Source: Lachnospiraceae bacterium (GTDB taxonomy: Bacteria > Bacillota > Clostridia > Lachnospirales > Lachnospiraceae). Taken from it: a stretch of 45,845 bases of DNA. Positions 39,618 to 45,845 of this stretch are shown piece after piece. Numbering within the stretch: position 1 is the stretch's first letter; each line of letters starts with the position of its first letter. Location: positions 1-45,845 of the forward strand of contig JAFYYN010000125.1 of assembly GCA_017557525.1 (NCBI GenBank). The letters are read 5' to 3'. The position numbers and the translations under genes were made by a program. The notes beneath the pieces are model-generated. The model had not been told where the DNA came from, ran no database searches, and saw only the letters and a list, made by a program, of their open reading frames with translations.

Positions 39618-40004
39618 ATGATACTCAAACAATTATCAGTATTTGTAGAAAATAAAGAAGGCCGCATGAAGGATATCACCCAGGTACTTAAGGACAGCAA
39701 TATCAATATCCAGACTGCGTCGTTAGCAGACACAACCGAATACGGCATGCTGAGGCTCATAGTTTCAGACCCTGATCTTGCAAAGGCAAAGCTGCGTGAG
39801 GCAGGCTTCCCTGTGAGCATCACCGATGTACTTGCTGTAAAGGCAAATGACAGCATCGGATTCCTTCACGACCTGCTTTGCAAGCTTGAAGGCAATATTT
39901 CCAGCATTGAATATATGTATACACTTCCTACCGAGGATGGCCCTGTTGTAATCTTAAAGGTGGCAAATCCCGAAGAAATTGAAAAGGTTTTGGAAGAGGT
40001 ATAA
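39618..40004 (+). CDS. Tandem ACT-domain protein
   Basis: This 128-residue protein consists of two ACT domains. The first is KQLSVFVENKEGRMKDITQVLKDSNINIQTASLADTTEYGMLRLIVSD. The second is VLAVKANDSIGFLHDLLCKLEGNISSIEYMYTLPTEDGPVVILKV. Such stand-alone proteins next to paaK/ior genes are thought to sense an amino acid, here probably an aromatic one. AAAGGAG precedes the ATG. The stop codon overlaps the TAAA of the sigma-28-type promoter. Confidence 0.88.
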   Translation: MILKQLSVFVENKEGRMKDITQVLKDSNINIQTASLADTTEYGMLRLIVSDPDLAKAKLREAGFPVSITDVLAVKANDSIGFLHDLLCKLEGNISSIEYMYTLPTEDGPVVILKVANPEEIEKVLEEV

Positions 40005-40029
40005 AGTTTTTCTCTGATTCTGCCGAAAT
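40002..40029 (+). promoter_or_regulatory. Sigma-28/SigD-type flagellar promoter
   Basis: TAAAGTTT (40002-40009) and GCCGAAAT (40022-40029) fit the flagellar sigma consensus TAAA-N15/16-GCCGATAW, with 16 bases between the two boxes and TAAAGTTT fully matching the extended -35. It lies in front of the three flagellar genes, which supports late-class filament expression. Confidence 0.75.
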
Positions 40030-40176
40030 GTATTATGCATGGAAGCAAAAATCTTTCGACGGGGAAGTACATGGAGGTTCCCTAGATATATAAAGCAGTA
40101 TGAGGGCATTATGGGTTTAGTGATGTCGGTACATATGCTTAAAAAAGGGAAGTACGTCGGCGGAATGGAGATTAAC

Positions 40177-43100
40177 ATGCGTATAAATGATTTTGTTAAT
40201 AATATACAGAATAACTCAAGTACAGGGATAAATAATGATTTATCCTTAGTTGACGGCGTTTATCCTGATAAGAATAAGGCGGCGGCACCCGGTGAAAAAA
40301 CCACGGGTGCAGTCGGCTTTTTTAATGCTTTAGAGAACAGCAAAAAGGTTAAAGGCTCAGCCACATATTCATTAAATGAAGCAAAAGGCATAGAGACACA
40401 GGGCTTTGCTGAGAAGATACTCGGGAACCTCGAAGGTTCCAAGGAAAACGACAAGGAACTTGTTAAAAATCTGACCGGTGATGACTACAAGGCTCTTGAG
40501 GATGAGCGGATGAGCCTTGAAAAATTTAGTAAAGAGCGGCTGGAAAAGGCTATAGAGAGGATTAAGGAAAACCGAGAGTTAAAGGAAGTCAGGCTCACAG
40601 AAAGCGTTCAGAAGCAGCAGGAATACGCGGAAACAGTAGAGAGGATGGCTGCATATTCACAGCTTGACACCGGTTCTGAAAAGCTTATAGCTAAAATGCT
40701 TTATGAAGCCGATATCCCTGTGACCGAGGAGAATATAGATGAGATAAAGCAGGCTTTCAGCATTTCTAATACAGAACTCACCGATTCCGCAGAGAGCTAT
40801 CTTATAAAGAATAACCTGGCTCCTACTATTGACAATATCTATAAGGCAGGCCACAGTGGGGAGATGAGGCTTGCAAAGCTGGATGAGGCATCATGGGACA
40901 GCTTAAAGGAAAAGGCTTTGGAGATAGTAAACGAAGCAGGTGAGGATACGGGAAAGGGTCTTGCAAATGCCAGATGGCTGGTTGAACATGATATACCCGT
41001 AACTGCTGAGAACATCCTATATAAATCGGAACTTGACGGATTAAAAGAGAAAAATGGTCTTGATGAGGAGTTTGTTTACAATGCAAGCATCCGTGCTATG
41101 CAGAAGGGCGGAAATGCCGGAGACGGAGTGCTGAGTGTGAGGCTCCAAGAGGCTGAAAATACTATAGATAAAGAACTTACAGCGTTAATTGATAATATCC
41201 CTACTATAGAGAACGCGGCTATAAGGCTGGCATTTGCGGATGGAGCAAATGAAGATACGGTTACGATATCTGAGCTGGTAAAAGCAGAAGAGAAGATACA
41301 GGGTGAAGGTGGATACAGGAATATAGCTGGTGGCACACACGGAACGGAAGCAGCTGTGGGCAACGCTTCTATTGCTAGGGCAGGCATGGTCGGTGCCGGG
41401 GCACTGTCGGAACCGGTCGGAATGAGCGACCGGGAAGTAAATACAAGGATCAGGCTGGAAGAGGTAAGGGTGAGCCTCACCATCGAAGCCGGCAGGAGAC
41501 TTATGTCAAACGGCATTGATATCTTTAACGACAGCCTGATGAAAGTTACTGAAGGTATAAGAGAGCTGCAGAAAGATATATTCAGGGATTTATATAATGA
41601 GATAGCCCTTGATGATGAAGGCCTTGAGATTTCGTCTAACGGAGAAAGAACAGGAAGTGTTGACATTTATGGCATAGATGACGCTTCGGAACTAGCATTA
41701 AGGACTAAGGAGAGTTTAAATAATCTTTCAAACGCTCCATTGGACTTTTATAAAGCAACATTCAGCGTTAGGCATACCGTAACTCTTGCGGAGATCAGCG
41801 AGACCGGAGAGGTACTGATAAAGAATTCCGTGAAGGAAGCGTCAGGTTCCATCAGTGTGAACCCTGCCTCAATGCAGAGTGCATTAGCCTACTATGAGGA
41901 GTCTTCAACTGAGGTCAGGAGAGACCTGGGTGATTCCATAAAGAAAGCTTTTTCCGGTAGTGTTGACTCATTACTTACAGAGAACGGACTGGAGCTTACC
42001 GAAGGAAACAGGCGAGCAGTAAGGATCCTCGGATACAACAGCATGGAGATAACTAAAGAGAGCATCGAGAATATGAAATACTATGATGCCAAGGTTACAG
42101 GGCTTGTTGAAAAAATGTCCGGTTCGGTTGTAATGACTATGATCCGTTCCGGCATCAATCCTCTTGATCTGAACATTGACGAGTTAAGTGAAAAGGTGGA
42201 TTCCATTATAAAGGAACAGGGTGATAGGCTCGAACAGAAATACAGTGAATTCCTGGAAAATATGGAGCGTGCGGGTGCCATAACCGAAAACGAGAGAAAT
42301 GCATATATCGGCATATACAGGCTGTTATATAATATAGAAAAGAATGACGGCTCTGCAGTAGGCAGCCTGCTCGGCTCAGGTAGGGAACTTACCATGAGAA
42401 ACCTGATGACAGAGGCAAGGAGCATGAATCAAAGCCTTGACATGGTTGCGGATGATGATACGGATATTAAGTCATCACACTATACAAACTCTGTAACAGG
42501 GCAGATAGATGCGGCATTTAATTACCAGATGAGCCTGGTTGAAAAATGTCTTTCTGTAACTAGTGCAGATATCTGGGACAGGGCTTTGTCAGGTAAGGAC
42601 TATGGGGCTATGACTATCGAGGGCCTGAATGATGGGTTAAGTGCGGCACAGAATATAGCTGACAGTAATGCGGTAGAAAGCTTGTCAGACAGTGCAAATA
42701 GTGTTAAAGCAGCAGAGATAGTCAGGACAATGACTTCTAACACTCCAGCATCAGTTATGCTTAACAGCTTCGGCATAAAGGACAGCTTTGAGAATAGAAA
42801 GGCAGCAGAGGATATGATAGGGAATCCCGGTGCACAGGATTCTGCAATAAATGTTTCTGCTGAAGAATTAAGTACAGCATTTGACTCGCCTTCGAGATTT
42901 GACGAGCTTTTAGGCATAAAGACCAGGATGGCAAACAGTCTTATCGGTCAGGCTTTTAAGACAGCTATAACAGCCCAGTCGGCAGCAGAGCTTAACGCAA
43001 GGGTTGAAAGAATAGAGATGCTTCAAAAGCTTGCAGGTAAGGATCATTTCAGGCTCACTATAGATGATGGGGATGAAAGTCCTAAGCAGGTCAATCTGAC

Positions 43101-43476
43101 TCTTATCAGAAATTCTGAGAACGCAGGAACGGTATCCATCCAGATATCAAAGGAAGGATACGAGCTGCAGGCAGACTTAAGTATGGTGATCATGGATGCG
43201 AGATATGATGCGCCTTCAGTAACAAAAGGGAATATAAGCGTAAAGGGTGTAGCATCCGGAGAAACCGAAGAAAAAACCGCAAAATTAAAGGAATTGCTAA
43301 AGGATAGTGGGATAAATGCCGATAATATAAATATATCGGGTGCAACCCGTACGAATGAAGCATATATTTCGTACATTTCAAGATTAAAGGACACAGAGAA
43401 AAAGGAAGAAACACATACAGAAGAAGGACGTGGGGCACTCTTAAGTGTCGCCAAGGCGTTCCTGTCAGCGTTCTAA
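40177..43476 (+). CDS. Large flagellar-locus protein (DUF6240-like, FliK-like C-terminus)
   Basis: This 1099-residue, acidic protein has no signal peptide and no Cys. It holds at least two DIPVTEEN-type repeats (about 179 and 272) and a related NNLAPTIDNI between them, as in DUF6240 proteins. The last 130 residues (VNLTLIRNSENAGTVSIQISKEGYELQADL... KLKELLKDSGINADNINISGA) resemble the C-terminal FliK hook-length domain. The earlier in-frame ATG at 40039 lacks a ribosome site; GGAG at 40167 precedes the ATG at 40177. It is under a sigma-28-type promoter and ends 10 bases before flagellin. The function is inferred as export- or filament-linked. Confidence 0.65.
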   Translation: MRINDFVNNIQNNSSTGINNDLSLVDGVYPDKNKAAAPGEKTTGAVGFFNALENSKKVKGSATYSLNEAKGIETQGFAEKILGNLEGSKENDKELVKNLTGDDYKALEDERMSLEKFSKERLEKAIERIKENRELKEVRLTESVQKQQEYAETVERMAAYSQLDTGSEKLIAKMLYEADIPVTEENIDEIKQAFSISNTELTDSAESYLIKNNLAPTIDNIYKAGHSGEMRLAKLDEASWDSLKEKALEIVNEAGEDTGKGLANARWLVEHDIPVTAENILYKSELDGLKEKNGLDEEFVYNASIRAMQKGGNAGDGVLSVRLQEAENTIDKELTALIDNIPTIENAAIRLAFADGANEDTVTISELVKAEEKIQGEGGYRNIAGGTHGTEAAVGNASIARAGMVGAGALSEPVGMSDREVNTRIRLEEVRVSLTIEAGRRLMSNGIDIFNDSLMKVTEGIRELQKDIFRDLYNEIALDDEGLEISSNGERTGSVDIYGIDDASELALRTKESLNNLSNAPLDFYKATFSVRHTVTLAEISETGEVLIKNSVKEASGSISVNPASMQSALAYYEESSTEVRRDLGDSIKKAFSGSVDSLLTENGLELTEGNRRAVRILGYNSMEITKESIENMKYYDAKVTGLVEKMSGSVVMTMIRSGINPLDLNIDELSEKVDSIIKEQGDRLEQKYSEFLENMERAGAITENERNAYIGIYRLLYNIEKNDGSAVGSLLGSGRELTMRNLMTEARSMNQSLDMVADDDTDIKSSHYTNSVTGQIDAAFNYQMSLVEKCLSVTSADIWDRALSGKDYGAMTIEGLNDGLSAAQNIADSNAVESLSDSANSVKAAEIVRTMTSNTPASVMLNSFGIKDSFENRKAAEDMIGNPGAQDSAINVSAEELSTAFDSPSRFDELLGIKTRMANSLIGQAFKTAITAQSAAELNARVERIEMLQKLAGKDHFRLTIDDGDESPKQVNLTLIRNSENAGTVSIQISKEGYELQADLSMVIMDARYDAPSVTKGNISVKGVASGETEEKTAKLKELLKDSGINADNINISGATRTNEAYISYISRLKDTEKKEETHTEEGRGALLSVAKAFLSAF

Positions 43477-43486
43477 AGGAGGAGCT

Positions 43487-45025
43487 ATGAGAATAAATCA
43501 CAATATTTCAGCATTACAGACAAATGCACATATGAGAAAAACCGGAAATGCTTTGGACAAGGCTATGGAGAAGCTTTCATCCGGCTATAAGATCAACAGA
43601 GCCTCGGATGACGCTGCAGGTATGGCTATTTCCAGGAAAATGAGAACTCAGATTGACGGCCTGGAGCGTGCGTCAATGAATGGTTCTGACGGTATTTCCG
43701 TAATACAGACTGCAGAGGGAGCTTTAAATGAGGTTACATCCATCCTTCAGCGTTGCAGGGAGCTGGCAGTTCAGGCAGCAAATGATACATATAATGAGGA
43801 TGACAGGGCAGCTATCCAGCAGGAAATCAATGAACTGATGAAGGAAGTTCAGCGTATTTCCGAGACCACAGAATTTAATACCAAAACATTGTTAGACGGG
43901 AATCTGGATAATAATTCCTATACAGACAATTCTAAGGTAGAGCTTATTTATTCATCGGACTCGGTTGCTCCTGCTGATTATACCTTAAAAGTAACTCAGG
44001 ATCCGAGACAGGCTGTTGTTAACTGTGGTAATGTTACAGCAGGATCAGTTGGTACGATTGATGATGCAAAGGCCGGAACGGTCACAGTAAACGGCATGTC
44101 TATCGAGATAGCAAAAGGGGATACATTAGATACAATTTTCCCGAAACTGAGAGATGAGTGTGATAAGTTTGGAATAGATGTTTTCTTTGGCACAGGCCCT
44201 GCAGTTGGTGGTCCCGAAGAAACAGCCGGATATACAAAAACCAATGTAGGTTCGGGAAGTCTAGTCTTTATGACAAGAGGCTATGGGTCGGATCAGAAAA
44301 TAGATATCCAGTGCGATAATGCAAGCCTTGCAGGAGTTTTAGGACTTTCAACTGATACAGTTACTGCTAAGGGTGTGGATGCGAAAGCAGAGCTTGTTTA
44401 TGCTGATCCTACAGATCCGACAAATAAGAGCAATTATGAAAAGACCGCCACAACTTCAGGAGACGGTAACATAATATCTGTTAAGGACAGTAACGGCTTT
44501 GAGATGAAATATCGTATACAGCCCGGAACCTCCGGTACAGTATTTACCGATGCTAGAGGAAATGGAAGCACAACTGCAACAGCCACCGGAGGAACATCAC
44601 AGGAAGTTAACTGTACACTGCTCAGTGCAGGTACGATGTATCTTCAGGTTGGCGCAAATGAAGATCAGACCATGGAAGTCAAAATCCCCAGGATAGATCC
44701 CGAAACACTCGGTATACAGGATGCTAATGTCATGACTCATGAGTTTGCTGACAAAGCAATCTCTTTGTTTGACAATGCTGTAAACTTCGTATCCTCAATA
44801 AGAGCAAAACTTGGTGCATACCAGAACAGACTTGAGCATACAATTGAAAATCTCGATACAGCAAGCCTTAATATGACCGAGGCTATGTCCAGGATCCAGG
44901 ATGCAGATATGGCTGAGGAAATGACCAACTTTACCCAGCAGAATGTTCTCCAGCAGGCCGGCACCGCAATGCTTGCCCAGGCTAACGAGAGACCTCAGAC
45001 AATCTTGAGCCTGCTAAATGGCTGA
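43487..45025 (+). CDS. Flagellin
   Basis: This 512-residue protein has the N-terminal D0/D1 segment MRINHNISALQTN... GYKINRASDDAAGMAISRKMRTQIDGL at 1-140. The central variable region is Thr/Gly/Ala-rich (about 150-410). The C-terminal D1/D0 segment ends MTNFTQQNVLQQAGTAMLAQANERPQTILSLLNG. The helix QRCRELAVQAANDT contains the residues known for TLR5 contact in other flagellins. AAAGGAGG is 8 bases before the ATG; an earlier in-frame ATG at 43445 lies inside the upstream gene. It polymerises into the filament and is exported by the flagellar type III system. Confidence 0.95.
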   Translation: MRINHNISALQTNAHMRKTGNALDKAMEKLSSGYKINRASDDAAGMAISRKMRTQIDGLERASMNGSDGISVIQTAEGALNEVTSILQRCRELAVQAANDTYNEDDRAAIQQEINELMKEVQRISETTEFNTKTLLDGNLDNNSYTDNSKVELIYSSDSVAPADYTLKVTQDPRQAVVNCGNVTAGSVGTIDDAKAGTVTVNGMSIEIAKGDTLDTIFPKLRDECDKFGIDVFFGTGPAVGGPEETAGYTKTNVGSGSLVFMTRGYGSDQKIDIQCDNASLAGVLGLSTDTVTAKGVDAKAELVYADPTDPTNKSNYEKTATTSGDGNIISVKDSNGFEMKYRIQPGTSGTVFTDARGNGSTTATATGGTSQEVNCTLLSAGTMYLQVGANEDQTMEVKIPRIDPETLGIQDANVMTHEFADKAISLFDNAVNFVSSIRAKLGAYQNRLEHTIENLDTASLNMTEAMSRIQDADMAEEMTNFTQQNVLQQAGTAMLAQANERPQTILSLLNG

Positions 45026-45102
45026 TGTGATATTTTGAATGGGAAATTTCTGTTATCACTTTTGACACTGTGATTGTTACGATATCATTAAGTTAAGACT
45101 TT

Positions 45103-45180
45103 CTACCTTACACTTGCAAGGATATATTAACATGTGTAGTAGGAAGATGTCTTGTGACATAAAGGCAGATCAGGTGGAAA
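45103..45180 (+). repeat. Degenerate hairpin repeat, copy R7
   Basis: Between flagellin and fliS a 78-base stretch aligns with copy R2: CTTGCAAGGATATATTAACATG matches CTTGAGGTGATATATCGACATG with gaps, then GGAAGATGTCT matches GGAAGCTGTCT, and GATCAGGTG matches GATGAGGTG. The pairing arms have mostly decayed. This is an old copy. Confidence 0.5.
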
Positions 45181-45208
45181 AGTAAAGATTTGGAGGTCGG
45201 GATTTAAT

Positions 45209-45685
45209 ATGGATAAAGAAAAACAAAAAGACTTTGCTAGACGAGTAAGCCAGGCGAACAGGACACAACTTGTAGCGATCACATATGATATCATGCTTGA
45301 AAACATAAAGTGTGCATATGAATGTCTGGAAAACGGAAAAACAGAGGAGTTCCGCTCAGAACTTAAATCAGCACAGAAATTTCTTGCAGAGCTTATGAGA
45401 TCACTGGATTTCAAATATCCGATTTCTGTAAATCTGCTTAGAATATATGAATATGTAAAGGTAATATTCGTTTCAAGCGAGATATCCGGAGAAAACAGGG
45501 GCTTAAACAGCGCAGAGAGCGTGCTTTCAAAACTCGGTTCGGCATTCCATGAGATCTCTGCACAGGATACTTCGGAGGCTCTTATGCAGAACACCCAGCA
45601 GATCGTTGCCGGTCTTACCTATGGCAAGGGCACGTTGAACGAAGCTGACATGACCGCTGGTTCCAACCGTGGATTTTTGGCTTAA
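45209..45685 (+). CDS. fliS: Flagellar export chaperone FliS
   Basis: This 158-residue helical protein carries FARRVSQANRTQLVAITYDIMLENIKCAYECLENG and LMRSLDFKYPISVNLLRIYEYVKVIFVSSEIS, which match the FliS family. It binds the flagellin C-terminus and prevents early polymerisation. Its length is slightly above average, with a Gly/Asn-rich tail ending NRGFLA. ATTTGGAGG precedes the ATG. It lies downstream of flagellin and is the last gene of the window. Confidence 0.88.
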   Translation: MDKEKQKDFARRVSQANRTQLVAITYDIMLENIKCAYECLENGKTEEFRSELKSAQKFLAELMRSLDFKYPISVNLLRIYEYVKVIFVSSEISGENRGLNSAESVLSKLGSAFHEISAQDTSEALMQNTQQIVAGLTYGKGTLNEADMTAGSNRGFLA

Positions 45686-45777
45686 TGCAAATAAGGGGCC
45701 TGATCCCAATGTGGTCAAATTAAGCCTTCAAACCCTTGAAATTACTGGGGTTTCAAAATTCCAAATTGCATCAGATT

Positions 45778-45807
45778 AGCCTTGAAGCCTTGTGCTTCAA
45801 GGCTTTT
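45778..45807 (+). terminator. Terminator after fliS
   Basis: The stem AGCCTTGAAGC/GCTTCAAGGCT has a 5-base loop and is followed by TTTTATTGTTG. A second weaker AAACCC/GGGTTT pair lies just upstream. Confidence 0.85.
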
Positions 45808-45845
45808 ATTGTTGTTAATAAATTCTTAATACATTTCTTCAAAAA

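Noticed and set aside
45062-45090. Separate sigma-A promoter for fliS
   Set aside because: TTGACA is present at 45062, but no acceptable -10 follows at 16-18 bases. Cotranscription with flagellin is more likely.

Overview
The window looks like chromosome of a motile, obligately anaerobic Gram-positive bacterium of the Lachnospiraceae (Butyrivibrio, Pseudobutyrivibrio or Roseburia-like). This is inferred from gene content and style: an rpsF-ssb-rpsR operon, tRNAs without encoded CCA, sigma-A promoters with 17-base spacers and often a TG extension, AGGAGG ribosome binding sites, indolepyruvate:ferredoxin oxidoreductase with a PaaK ligase, and flagellin. No phage, integrase, transposase, rRNA or CRISPR array is visible.

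Layout. 1-800: five tRNAs (Val, Thr, Tyr, initiator Met, Phe) separated by small palindromic hairpins. 850-5200: bioY, a CorA-type transporter, a small helical protein on the minus strand, a secreted Cys-repeat protein, and rpsF-ssb-rpsR with its own promoter, leader and terminator. 5340-13820: a long plus-strand run with a methyltransferase, a large membrane-anchored protein, deoB, dtd, a TSCPD protein, murG, plsC and a small membrane protein. 13900-16750: three unlinked proteins of little known function (a double zinc-ribbon protein, a secreted SH3-like protein, a DUF1934-like protein), the first visibly AT-rich. 16790-27230: aat on the minus strand, HIT, murI, a Sel1-repeat/AAA+ fusion, an orphan AAA ATPase, a patch of decayed genes, an EamA transporter, and clpS-clpA. 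27400-31690: an esterase, an FGGY sugar kinase, dCMP deaminase and a small ORF. 31700-35600 (minus): rhomboid protease, diacylglycerol-kinase-like protein, and a Ser/Thr-kinase/P-loop fusion translationally coupled to a second P-loop protein. 35700-40000: iorA-iorB, paaK and a tandem ACT protein. 40000-45845: a sigma-28-type promoter, a 1099-residue flagellar-locus protein, flagellin and FliS.

How the genes fit together. Aat, ClpS and ClpA together give a full Leu/Phe N-degron pathway within about 10 kb. iorAB, paaK and the ACT protein fit reversible interconversion of aryl-pyruvates, aryl-acetyl-CoA and aryl-acetates. murG, murI and plsC serve envelope synthesis. The last three genes form a flagellar filament unit.

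The most unusual signals are not classic genes. First, a dispersed family of hairpins with GAA loops carries G-U wobbles that are consistent in one orientation. Second, a three-palindrome element lies directly against the start codons of dtd and the rhomboid gene. Third, a kinase is fused to a P-loop-like domain lacking the Walker lysine, beside a second protein with the same lysine-less motif. Fourth, a strong paaK promoter is followed at once by a terminator-like hairpin. All calls were made by reading the sequence; no database search was run.
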